DNA of 33,197 nucleotides from Rhodothermales bacterium (GTDB lineage Bacteria; Bacteroidota; Rhodothermia; Rhodothermales; JABDKH01), in NCBI GenBank assembly GCA_013002345.1, contig JABDKH010000013.1:1-33197 (forward strand). Reading direction: 5' to 3'. The position numbers were made by a program, and so were the translations under genes. Numbering within the stretch: position 1 is the first letter of the stretch; each line of letters starts with the position of its first letter. The notes under the pieces are model-generated. The model made no database searches. It was given only the letters and a program-made list of their open reading frames with translations, and was not told where the DNA came from. This document shows, in pieces, positions 24,160-33,197 of this stretch.

Positions 24160-25521
24160 TTAGTCTTCTTCGTCGAGGACGTACCGTACGAATTCTTCTG
24201 CCGTCGTGAAGGGCTTCCCGTCGGGAACGACCACGGCCGCGACAACATTCAGGAGATGGTCTGCCTTGTCCGGAGCGGTTTCGCGTAGCCGGTTCTTCAC
24301 CGACGCGAACAGGTTCTGTGCCTCGTCTGATTTGCCGTCTCCGAGGATGACAATGATGCGTTCGACTATCGGGTCTGCGAACAGTGAGTCTTCTCGCTTC
24401 AGCACGTTCTGAAGGGCCTGAATGATTTCTCTGAAGTCGTCCGACCCTGTGCCGTCGTCTGGATCCTCCGTTCGCATGGCGACGAGGGTAAACGAAGAAC
24501 CCGAAGTCTCGTAGTCGTCGAAGTAGAGCTGCAGTTCGTCAGTGAATCTTTCGCGGTTGAGGAAGACAAGCCCGGCGTCTTCAACAGGTGTCGGAGGCGC
24601 GGGTTCGACTGAGAATTCAAATGACGATGGCTCGTCAGGTGTTGCATCGACGGACACGGTCTGGTCAATGACAGGCTCTTGATGTGTCGGGACCCACAGA
24701 TCCGTCTCTTCAGTTGGCTCCTCCGTCGTCGCATCGGATGGCGGCGTCGGTGCAACAGGTGGCACCTCAGCAACTGACGGCAAGGCCGTCGTTCCGCGAA
24801 GGCGCTGCAGTGATTTCGCAACATCGTCGGCTCTCGCAACAACATGTTCCAGCTGCCACCCGACGTCAACACGGCGCGTGACGTGGCCGATCTGAGGAAT
24901 GAGAGAGATCGTTCGTTGCGAGAACCCGTCGACGCAGGCCAGGTGAACGCGCAGGCACCCGGTCATCAGGGTACTCATATAGTCGATGATCCGCCGCGAT
25001 GCATCGTTGGCGGGCTCGGGCATGCCGAACAGAATCGTCGACGGGATATGTTCAAGTTCGGTTATGAGGCGAGCGAATGCGGTGCGGAACCGATCGAAGG
25101 ACGAGAATCGGGCGAAGGCGCTGAAGTCATCGATGACGACTCGATCGGCCGTCGCATCTACGATGAGGCTGGCGAGGACCTTGAGCGACGACTCGAGGGA
25201 GTCGTCGTCGCGGTCGATCAATTCAAGCTCGAACGGTGTGCGGCTGACGCGGAGAAGGCCACTATTAACCGCCTGCGGGAGGTCAAAACCAAGAGACGTG
25301 GCCTGAATGGCCAGATCGGCGCTCCGCAGACGTGAAACGAGAAGCGAAGTCTGTAGCGACCGGGTTGCTGCAGCGATAAACGCTGGGGGCAGAAGGCTGC
25401 GACCGCTGGCGTTTGTTCCGTAGGTCAGGTAGCGGCCTCCCGCAAAGAGTCCACCCCACGACTGATCGACACTGTCAATGCCGAAAAGCGTTCTGGGAGC
25501 AAATGTAGCGGAGTCGTCCAT
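24160..25521 (-). CDS. KaiC-like ATPase with degenerate P-loop fused to a GGDEF-like domain
   Basis: A 453-residue protein that I do not recognise as a named family. Residues 10-200 follow the KaiC/RecA layout (FGIDSVDQSWGGLFAGGRYLTYG, then a Walker A position GTNASGRS at 35-42, where Arg41 replaces the invariant Lys). A Walker B-like VVIDDFSAF lies at 128-136. An acidic, proline-rich linker spans about 248-315. Residues 317-453 resemble a GGDEF fold (FLNRERFTDELQLYF; LQNVLKREDSLFADPIVERIIVIL), but the GGDEF signature is replaced by DPIVE. Loss of both signatures suggests a binding or scaffold role. ATG 25521 is preceded by AAAGG; an upstream in-frame start adds 16 residues. Confidence 0.75.
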   Translation of the reverse strand: MDDSATFAPRTLFGIDSVDQSWGGLFAGGRYLTYGTNASGRSLLPPAFIAAATRSLQTSLLVSRLRSADLAIQATSLGFDLPQAVNSGLLRVSRTPFELELIDRDDDSLESSLKVLASLIVDATADRVVIDDFSAFARFSSFDRFRTAFARLITELEHIPSTILFGMPEPANDASRRIIDYMSTLMTGCLRVHLACVDGFSQRTISLIPQIGHVTRRVDVGWQLEHVVARADDVAKSLQRLRGTTALPSVAEVPPVAPTPPSDATTEEPTEETDLWVPTHQEPVIDQTVSVDATPDEPSSFEFSVEPAPPTPVEDAGLVFLNRERFTDELQLYFDDYETSGSSFTLVAMRTEDPDDGTGSDDFREIIQALQNVLKREDSLFADPIVERIIVILGDGKSDEAQNLFASVKNRLRETAPDKADHLLNVVAAVVVPDGKPFTTAEEFVRYVLDEED

Positions 25522-25553
25522 GTGCCTTTTATAACACGAGAATTGGAAGTGCA

Positions 25554-25676
25554 CTAGTCGCTGACACAAATCTTGTGCCGCGCCGTGAAGGTACTACCGC
25601 ATTCACACCCGAATGGAGGCCTTTGGGGCCTGAGGCCGCAAATTGACACCTTCTCAACCGCCGACGAGCCACCCAT
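25554..25676 (-). CDS. Small Cys-rich reading frame (possible zinc-binding peptide)
   Basis: A 40-residue frame from ATG 25676, 32 bases ahead of the KaiC-like gene. It contains CGLRPQRPPFGCECGSTF and then ARHKIC, giving a C-x11-C-x-C-x11-C arrangement with a His, reminiscent of a zinc-binding knuckle. Codon third positions are about two-thirds G/C, close to neighbouring genes. The same frame is open upstream for 19 further codons to the TGA that ends the anti-sigma-like frame, so it may be the distal part of that gene rather than an independent one. No strong ribosome binding site is seen. I do not recognise a family. Confidence 0.3.
   Translation of the reverse strand: MGGSSAVEKVSICGLRPQRPPFGCECGSTFTARHKICVSD
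25565..25577. repeat. Short inverted repeat CACAA-atc-TTGTG
   Basis: Perfect 5-base arms around a 3-base centre, 44 bases upstream of the KaiC-like start and inside the small Cys-rich frame. It is too short to be more than a possible operator or chance palindrome. Confidence 0.25.
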
Positions 25677-25733
25677 TACAAGGTCCGGCGCCTCGATATC
25701 AACTACAATCCCCCGATGAGACTCTTCCGGCGA

Positions 25734-25967
25734 TCAGAGGGCGCTGTTCCTGCGCTCGGCGAGCATGGCTGCGTACGCCATTGAAAGCACTTCTCGTGCT
25801 TCCGGGCTGGTCGCGAGGTGCCGGGCCACCTCGAGTCGCTGATTATCACTGAGAGTGCCTGCCAGGTAGGCCGCAAGAAGCTCCTCATTGATCTGAGCGG
25901 GGTCGCCCGGTGGACCACCGTGTCGTTCGGCGGGGGCGCGTTTGGGTTTCTTGCTTCGGGGAGCCAA
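25734..25967 (-). CDS. Small anti-sigma-like helical protein (zinc-less zf-HC2 type)
   Basis: A 77-residue product from TTG 25967, with GGA about 7 bases upstream; TTG 26036 gives 100 residues. No ATG occurs before the C-terminal helix. A basic start (RSKKPKRAP) leads to NEELLAAYLAGTLSDNQRLEVARHL followed by ATSPEAREVL (quoted in pieces), the pattern of anti-sigma zinc-finger N-domains, but with Ser-Pro-Glu-Ala where the CxxC cysteines would be. Such zinc-less versions are found in several phyla. The frame stops at TGA 25736-25734 and stays open afterwards into the Cys-rich frame. No sigma gene adjoins it; the KaiC-like gene follows on the same strand. Confidence 0.5.
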   Translation of the reverse strand: MAPRSKKPKRAPAERHGGPPGDPAQINEELLAAYLAGTLSDNQRLEVARHLATSPEAREVLSMAYAAMLAERRNSAL

Positions 25968-26126
25968 ATTGATTCCGGACAGTGTCCTGAAAGGTCTCGG
26001 CCGATATCGTCGGTAGACACCTATATTAACGGTCAAAATCGGTCGAATAGTGCCGGAAAGTCGTCAATTCTTTGACGGCAGCGGTCAGTGACGGCCGACT
26101 TTCCATCGAATTGATCGCTCACCTTC

Positions 26127-27716
26127 ATGGATCCCGACCTTACCTCGATTCAGCAAGCTCGCGAACTCGTGGAGCAGGCGCATGCCGCACAGCACACGTA
26201 TTCGAAGTTCACGCAGGACAAAGTTGATCATATCGTTGCTGCTATGGCCGGGGCAGGTGCCGGCGCGGCCTCCGAGTTGGCGCGCCGGGCACATGAAGAA
26301 ACCGGCTTCGGCCGGATAGACAGCAAGACAGAGAAAAACCTGTTCGCTACGAAGACACTTCATGAGCGAATGCGCGGGATGAACACGGCGGGGATCATTA
26401 ATCGGCCGGAGGGTGGTTCGATCTGGGAGGTCGCAACTCCGATGGGTGTGGTCGCTGCACTGATTCCGTCCACGAATCCGACATCGACGGCGATGTACAA
26501 GGCGATCATATCTGCGAAAGCGCGGTGCGGAATAGTCATGAGTCCACATCCACGTGCGGTTCGATGCACGCGGCGCGCACTTGCCGTCGTAGCCGATGCA
26601 GCCTACGATGCTGGAGCGCCCCCGGGGCTCTTCGGCTGCCTTCAGGATGTATCGCTCGCCGGCACGAACGAACTGCTCGAGCACGATCATACCGACGTGA
26701 TCCTGGCCACCGGTGGTACGGCGATGGTGCAGGCAGCCTATTCGAAGGGCAAACCGGCCTACGGTGTCGGATCTGGTAACGTGCCGGTCTTCGTGGATCG
26801 ATCCGCTGACGTGACCAAAGCGGCGGCGGACCTTGTGTACGGGGCGTCGTTTGACTGGGGCACGCTCTGTTCTACAGAACGGAGTATCGTTGCCGATCTT
26901 CCGATCCGTACCCGTTTGTTGAACGCCCTGAGATCGGAGGGCGCATACGTCGTCGACGAGCGGGAGAAACAGAAACTTCGAGATGTTCTGTTCGTGAACG
27001 GGCGGCTGAACGTGGAGCAGGTGGGGCGGTCACCCTCACATGTCGCCGGGTTGGCAGGTTTCTCTGTACCACCGTCGACCCGGGCGCTCGTCGCCGAAGT
27101 GGAAATGGTCGGTAAGAATGAGCTGCTGTCCTCGGAGACGCTCTCTCCCATCTTGTCATTCTACACGGCTGATGGATGGGAAGCCGGGTGCGACCGCTGT
27201 ATCGAAGTGCTCGGTTTTGGCGGTATGGGTCACACGCTTGGTCTGCACTGTGAGAATGACCGAATCATTGAGGCGTTCGCCCTCGAAAAGCCGGCGATGC
27301 GGATTGTCGTAAACACGGTGGCGGCTCTTGGCTCGGTCGGGTTTACAACCGCGCTCTTCCCTGCGATGACTCTGGGCCCGGGCACGACGGGCGGTTCAAT
27401 CACGAGCGACAATATTTCTCCGCTTCACCTGTTGAACTACAAGCGCCTCGCGTTCGAAACGGATCCGGTTAACCCGCCTGCTGAGCAGCGCCGAGGTACG
27501 TCGGCCGGTCAGAAGACCACGCGATCGCCAGCGCACGGGTCGTGGATTGACGAGATCGAGAGCCGCCTTCGCGAGCGGGCGGGAAACCCGCCTGTGCAGC
27601 CGACTGCAACCCGCCGGAGCCCCGCCGGCAACCTGCAGACGGCACGACCTGATACCTCGGCCGGGGAGATCGACGAAAAGCGTGTTCAGGACCTGATCAA
27701 GCGCTTCAAGAAGTGA
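26127..27716 (+). CDS. CoA-acylating aldehyde dehydrogenase with C-terminal extension
   Basis: A 529-residue enzyme of the EutE/AdhE-N/SauS type, which oxidises an aldehyde to the acyl-CoA with NAD and CoA. Landmarks are [25 protein letters not shown] (cofactor domain, in part), [41 protein letters not shown], and the catalytic Cys248 in [15 protein letters not shown]. The dehydrogenase core ends near residue 445. An Ala/Pro/Thr/Arg-rich stretch follows, with two short helices at about 472-486 and 514-529 ([16 protein letters not shown]), absent from ordinary family members. The substrate is unknown. It stands alone between the minus-strand island and the efp promoter. Confidence 0.9.
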   Translation: MDPDLTSIQQARELVEQAHAAQHTYSKFTQDKVDHIVAAMAGAGAGAASELARRAHEETGFGRIDSKTEKNLFATKTLHERMRGMNTAGIINRPEGGSIWEVATPMGVVAALIPSTNPTSTAMYKAIISAKARCGIVMSPHPRAVRCTRRALAVVADAAYDAGAPPGLFGCLQDVSLAGTNELLEHDHTDVILATGGTAMVQAAYSKGKPAYGVGSGNVPVFVDRSADVTKAAADLVYGASFDWGTLCSTERSIVADLPIRTRLLNALRSEGAYVVDEREKQKLRDVLFVNGRLNVEQVGRSPSHVAGLAGFSVPPSTRALVAEVEMVGKNELLSSETLSPILSFYTADGWEAGCDRCIEVLGFGGMGHTLGLHCENDRIIEAFALEKPAMRIVVNTVAALGSVGFTTALFPAMTLGPGTTGGSITSDNISPLHLLNYKRLAFETDPVNPPAEQRRGTSAGQKTTRSPAHGSWIDEIESRLRERAGNPPVQPTATRRSPAGNLQTARPDTSAGEIDEKRVQDLIKRFKK

Positions 27717-27738
27717 CGGATCCGGGTCACAATCCAAA

Positions 27739-27768
27739 TTGACTGGCGCCTCGAAGGCGGGCTATATT
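27739..27768 (+). promoter_or_regulatory. Sigma70-like promoter for efp-accB-accC
   Basis: TTGACT (27739-27744) and TATATT (27763-27768) are spaced by 18 bases, the closest match to the housekeeping consensus noticed in the window. The predicted transcript starts near 27775, about 25 bases ahead of the efp ATG. GGCGCC hexamers flank the -10 (27745-27750 and 27777-27782). Confidence 0.6.
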
Positions 27769-27799
27769 CTTCTTTGGCGCCACGACACAAACGTACAGA

Positions 27800-28369
27800 A
27801 TGGCATCGACGAGTGATTTTCGCAATGGTCTCGCAATCGTCTGGAATGACGATTTATGGACGATTACGGAGTTTCAGCACGTGAAACCCGGCAAGGGGGG
27901 TGCATTCGTTCGTACGAAGTTGAAGAACGTCCGCACAGGGCGTACGATGGACAACACCTTCCGCGCTGGAGAAAAGGTCGAGACCGCCCGCATTGAGCGT
28001 CGACCACACCAGTTTCTGTATCAGGATGATCTTGGCCTGCACTTTATGAACGCAGACACGTACGAGCAACTCCAGTTGCCGGCGGAAAGCGTTCCCGGTC
28101 GCGAGTTCGTCAAGGAGGGTGGGATGATCGATATCCTGTTCCACGCGGAGACGGAAGCGGCTCTAACGACCGAGATACCGAAGTCGGTTGATCTGGCCGT
28201 CGTCGAGACAGAACCCGGCGTCAGGGGCGATACAGCGACGGCAGCGACGAAGCCCGCGAAACTGGAAAGCGGTGCGTCCGTGAACGTCCCTCTCTTTATC
28301 AACGAAGGCGATGTCGTGCGAGTCAATACTGAGACGGGAGCGTACATCACGCGCGCGTCATCGAACTAG
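27800..28369 (+). CDS. efp: Translation elongation factor P
   Basis: A 189-residue EF-P that relieves ribosome stalling at polyproline stretches. The three-domain layout is intact: a KOW-like N-domain with WTITEFQHVKPGKGGAF, in which Lys32 is the residue at the tip of the loop that is modified in many bacteria, then an OB domain and a C-terminal OB domain (VNVPLFINEGDVVRVNTETGAYITR). The modifying enzyme cannot be told: beta-lysylation uses a Lys at this position, and no epmA/epmB is nearby. It is followed by accB, the common efp-accB-accC order. Confidence 0.96.
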   Translation: MASTSDFRNGLAIVWNDDLWTITEFQHVKPGKGGAFVRTKLKNVRTGRTMDNTFRAGEKVETARIERRPHQFLYQDDLGLHFMNADTYEQLQLPAESVPGREFVKEGGMIDILFHAETEAALTTEIPKSVDLAVVETEPGVRGDTATAATKPAKLESGASVNVPLFINEGDVVRVNTETGAYITRASSN

Positions 28370-28383
28370 CCGACTAAGCACAG

Positions 28384-28395
28384 GCCCCGCGGGGC
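28384..28395. repeat. 12-base perfect palindrome GCCCCGCGGGGC
   Basis: Lies in the 45-base gap between efp and accB. It could form a tight GC stem in the mRNA, but there is no U-tract, so it is not a classical terminator. Confidence 0.3.
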
Positions 28396-28414
28396 GCAAA
28401 CGAAGAGCACACAC

Positions 28415-30307
<1,893 letters not shown>

Positions 30308-30403
30308 CTAGAAAATCCCGCGATCGGGTGTTATCATCTCGAATCGGCATGCGCGATGCCACCCGCAGCGGTCTACTAATCACAACGTTCGGTGCAAAGC
30401 AAG

Positions 30404-30790
30404 ATGACCTTTCCAGAAGACCTGCACTACACGAAGGACCACGAGTGGCTCCGGATAGAGGACGATGGAACGACGGCCGTAGTCGGGATTACGGATTTCG
30501 CTCAGTCGGAGCTGGGGGACATTGTCTTTATTGAGCTGGAGCCGGTCGGAACGGAACTCGACAGCGAGTCCGTGTTCGGAACGGTTGAAGCCGTGAAGAC
30601 GGTTTCGGAGCTATTCGCTCCGGTGGCAGGGATCATCACGGAGGTCAACGAGGAACTCGATTCGAATCCGGAAGCGGCTAACGACGATCCTTACGAACGG
30701 GGTTGGATGGTCAAGATCGAGATGAAGGATGCATCTCAGTTAGACATCCTACTCTCATCTTCCGAGTACCAGGAACTCGTCGCGGCCTGA
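30404..30790 (+). CDS. gcvH: Glycine cleavage system H protein
   Basis: A 128-residue lipoyl carrier that shuttles the aminomethyl group between the P, T and L proteins of glycine cleavage. It has the family opening (PEDLHYTKDHEWLRIE), GITDFAQSELGDIVFIELP-type core, and the lipoylation motif around Lys65 (FGTVEAVKTVSEL). It ends in the usual EYQELVAA. ATG 30404 is used, because the GTG at 30392 adds four residues without support. The P, T and L genes are not in the window. No glycine riboswitch is recognisable in the 96-base leader. Confidence 0.95.
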   Translation: MTFPEDLHYTKDHEWLRIEDDGTTAVVGITDFAQSELGDIVFIELEPVGTELDSESVFGTVEAVKTVSELFAPVAGIITEVNEELDSNPEAANDDPYERGWMVKIEMKDASQLDILLSSSEYQELVAA

Positions 30791-30826
30791 GCCCCGTGGC
30801 TCATGACTCCGCTGCGGAAGCGTGTA

Positions 30827-32395
30827 ATGCACGAAAGAATTGTCATTCTTGATTTTGGTTCGCAGTACACGCAGCTGATCGCTCGCCGAGTTCGGGAGAA
30901 CGGGGTTTTCTCTGAGATTTTTCCGTGCACGGCCGATTTTGCGGATATCATGCGAACCCAGCCGAGGGGAATAATTCTCTCCGGAGGCCCGTCATCAGTT
31001 TACGATCCGGACGCCCCTCAGCTGAATCCGTCTTTTCTGTCCCTCCGAAACGGTGAGGACAAACCTGTGCCGGTGCTTGGTATTTGCTATGGGCTCCAGG
31101 CGATAGCGTTTAACCAGGGTGGCGGTGTGGAGCGAGCCGGTCGGCGCGAATTTGGTCGGGCTACGCTCCTGGTGGATAATGACAGCGATCTATTGGCGGG
31201 TGTATCGTCGTCCAGCAGCGTCTGGATGAGTCATGGTGATCATCTGACGACCCTCCCGGACGGGTACGAGATAATCGGGCACACATCCAATGCTCCGATT
31301 GCTGCCGTTCGGCACGTCGAACGTGGGATCTACGGAGTTCAGTTTCATCCCGAGGTCGTTCACACGGAGGAAGGCTCAAGGATTGTAGGAAACTTCGTAC
31401 GTCACATCTGCGGTTGCCGTGGAGATTGGACACCGGCTTCGTTCATAGATGAGAAGACTGCGGAGATCAAAGATCTCGTGGGAGATGATCATGTGATCCT
31501 CGGCTTGTCCGGGGGCGTGGACTCATCGGTTGCCGCCGTCCTGTTACATCAGGCAATTGGTGACCAGGTTACGTGCATCTTCGTGAACAACGGTTTGTTG
31601 CGACTGGGTGAATGGGAGCAGGTGCAGCACACTTTTCGCGATAGCTTCCACATCAAGTTGCTGGCCGTGGATGCGTCAGATACCTTCGTGGAAAGGCTTG
31701 AAAACGTGGAAGACCCGGAGCGCAAGCGGGTAATCATCGGTAATACGTTCGTCGACATTTTCGAGGAGGCAACGCACCGTGTCGAAGCGGCGATGGGAAG
31801 AAGACCGAAATACCTCGCACAGGGCACGCTGTATCCGGATGTTATCGAGAGTGTTTCGTTTAAGGGTCCGTCGGCCACGATCAAGACGCATCACAATGTT
31901 GGTGGACTGCCGGAGAAACTGAATTTTGAGATCCTGGAACCGTTTCGTGAGCTGTTCAAGGATGAGGTCAGGGCAATCGGAAGGCTACTGGGTGTGCCTG
32001 AATCGATTGTCGGACGGCACCCTTTTCCGGGACCAGGTCTGGCGGTACGGATACTGGGGCCGATTACCGCTGAGAACCTGGACCTGCTTCGGCAGGCCGA
32101 TGCGGTCTTCATCGAAGAGCTTCACAATCAGGAGCAGTATCATGAGGTTTGGCAGGCGTTTGCGGTCCTCCTTCCTATCCGCTCCGTAGGAGTGATGGGA
32201 GATGAGCGGACCTACGAAAACGTCTGTGCGCTTCGGGCAGTAACCAGTGTGGATGGAATGACGGCCGATTGGGCCAAGCTTCCACACGATTTTCTTGCTC
32301 ACGTGTCAAATCGTATCGTTAATGAAATCCGCGGAATCAACCGGGTCGTTTACGATATCAGTTCCAAACCACCGGCGACAATCGAATGGGAGTAG
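30827..32395 (+). CDS. guaA: GMP synthase (glutamine-hydrolysing)
   Basis: A 522-residue amidotransferase that converts XMP to GMP with glutamine and ATP. The N-terminal class I glutaminase has nucleophile Cys87 in [11 protein letters not shown] and His174-x-Glu176 in VQFHPEV. The PP-loop ATP pyrophosphatase motif LSGGVDSSV is at about 227-235, and the C-terminal dimerisation domain ends with the characteristic PATIEWE. ATG 30827 (GGAAG about 9 bases upstream) starts the family-typical [23 protein letters not shown] 30803 would add eight residues. The downstream gene begins inside its last codons. Confidence 0.97.
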   Translation: MHERIVILDFGSQYTQLIARRVRENGVFSEIFPCTADFADIMRTQPRGIILSGGPSSVYDPDAPQLNPSFLSLRNGEDKPVPVLGICYGLQAIAFNQGGGVERAGRREFGRATLLVDNDSDLLAGVSSSSSVWMSHGDHLTTLPDGYEIIGHTSNAPIAAVRHVERGIYGVQFHPEVVHTEEGSRIVGNFVRHICGCRGDWTPASFIDEKTAEIKDLVGDDHVILGLSGGVDSSVAAVLLHQAIGDQVTCIFVNNGLLRLGEWEQVQHTFRDSFHIKLLAVDASDTFVERLENVEDPERKRVIIGNTFVDIFEEATHRVEAAMGRRPKYLAQGTLYPDVIESVSFKGPSATIKTHHNVGGLPEKLNFEILEPFRELFKDEVRAIGRLLGVPESIVGRHPFPGPGLAVRILGPITAENLDLLRQADAVFIEELHNQEQYHEVWQAFAVLLPIRSVGVMGDERTYENVCALRAVTSVDGMTADWAKLPHDFLAHVSNRIVNEIRGINRVVYDISSKPPATIEWE

Positions 32396-33197
32396 CTCCA
32401 GCATTACAGATCAGGCGTTGGTATGCGGCCACCTTCGTGATATGGTCACTTTTGTGGATCGCCCCGCCCGCGATGGGTCAGGACGACGCACTCCGCAATG
32501 AGGAAGCGGAGTTTGTTTTCGCAGAAGGACTCGATCTGTTCGAACAGGAATTCTATGGAAGCGCGTTGGGCCGCTTCGAGCGTGTTTATGCCGATTACCC
32601 GCTAAACCGTAAGACGACTTCCGCGTGGCTGATGGCGGGGAAGTCCCACTACCGAAGAGGTGAATACCAGAAGGCGATCGATTTGCTGACGCAGTTCGTG
32701 CGCGAGTTTCCGCGAAGTCGCTACGTGGCTGATGCGGAGCGGACCCGGCGTTTCGCGGCCGAGACCATGCGCGCCGAGCAGCGTCGTGGTCGCCTGATAA
32801 AGCTCGGAGTTCTGCTTCCGACCGAATCTGAGTCGCTTGATCTCACGCAGTCGATGTTTAACGGGATCCGCATCGCGGTTGAGGAGCATAACACGACCGG
32901 CGGAGGACAGATGCCGGTCAGAATGATCTTCAGGGACAGCGGTAACAGGTCTGACGTCGCCGCGGACGCAACCGAGGATTTGATTCGGGAGCGTGTCGAT
33001 ATCATCATCGGTCCACTGTACAGCGATGAAGCGAAGGCGGCGGCGGGCGTGGCTCAGCTGAATGGCGTTCCGATTATTGCACCGCTCGCAACCGACGAGG
33101 ACGTGTCGCGGAACCGATCATATGTCTTTCAGGCCAACCCGAGCATCAGTATGCGAGGGAGGCTGATGGCGCGGTTCGCAATGCGCAGCCAGCGTCT
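32386..33197 (+). CDS. Exported TPR plus periplasmic-binding-fold protein, 3' truncated
   Basis: The first 270 residues of a protein running off the window. The ATG at 32386 overlaps the guaA end by ten bases. An N-terminal signal peptide or anchor ([22 protein letters not shown]) is followed by TPR/YbgF-like repeats at about 40-130 ([49 protein letters not shown], in part). From residue 137 a type I periplasmic-binding fold begins ([55 protein letters not shown]). This resembles LppC/LpoA-like penicillin-binding protein activators or branched-chain amino acid receptors. The role cannot be fixed without the rest. Confidence 0.85.
   Translation, partial: MGVAPALQIRRWYAATFVIWSLLWIAPPAMGQDDALRNEEAEFVFAEGLDLFEQEFYGSALGRFERVYADYPLNRKTTSAWLMAGKSHYRRGEYQKAIDLLTQFVREFPRSRYVADAERTRRFAAETMRAEQRRGRLIKLGVLLPTESESLDLTQSMFNGIRIAVEEHNTTGGGQMPVRMIFRDSGNRSDVAADATEDLIRERVDIIIGPLYSDEAKAAAGVAQLNGVPIIAPLATDEDVSRNRSYVFQANPSISMRGRLMARFAMRSQR

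Noticed and set aside
25734-25736. TGA in the small minus-strand frame as a selenocysteine codon
   Set aside because: No recognisable bacterial SECIS hairpin just after it and no redox motif around it; mutation or a true stop is simpler.

Overview
The window looks like a chromosomal segment of a moderately GC-rich member of the Bacteroidota/Rhodothermota side of the tree (Rhodothermales-like). This is inferred from the gene families: an ECF sigma / FecR / TonB receptor / DUF4249 lipoprotein cluster, bacillithiol genes bshC and bshB1, a DUF3276 PUR-type protein, a bifunctional nuclease with a UVR tail, and weak Shine-Dalgarno sites. I see no transposase, integrase, tRNA, rRNA or CRISPR array. 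Nearly all the DNA is coding, mostly on the + strand, with many overlapping stop/start codons.

Layout. 1-5051: histidine degradation genes hutH (5' truncated), hutI and hutG, running into a one-domain asparaginase-like gene and a UbiA prenyltransferase. 5126-10555: a cell-surface signalling and uptake cluster of ECF sigma factor, FecR-type anti-sigma, STN-domain TonB receptor and DUF4249 lipoprotein. 10539-15002: recX, an AI-2E family permease, purine nucleoside phosphorylase and a large exported protease/TPR fusion. 15127-17489: PUR-like protein, hisC and bifunctional nuclease. 17598-19957: bshC and an HD hydrolase with the SpoT/MESH1 signature. 19970-24148: a CoA-binding protein (-), leuS and bshB1.

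24160-26126 is the least ordinary part. It is a minus-strand island with a KaiC-like ATPase whose Walker A lysine is replaced, joined to a GGDEF-like domain without its signature. Upstream of it is a small cysteine-less anti-sigma-like reading frame, which continues past one in-frame TGA into a Cys-rich 40-residue frame. 26127-27716 encodes a CoA-acylating aldehyde dehydrogenase with an extra linker and a C-terminal amphipathic helix.

27739-33197: a good sigma70-like promoter precedes efp-accB-accC (translation factor and fatty acid synthesis), followed by gcvH, guaA and a 3'-truncated exported TPR plus periplasmic-binding-fold protein whose start lies inside guaA.

Most genes are core metabolism. 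The candidates for something new are the 24160-26126 island, the BatD-like/trypsin/TPR fusion, the one-domain asparaginase coupled to hutG, and the tailed aldehyde dehydrogenase. All functional statements rest on motif recognition by eye; no database search was run.
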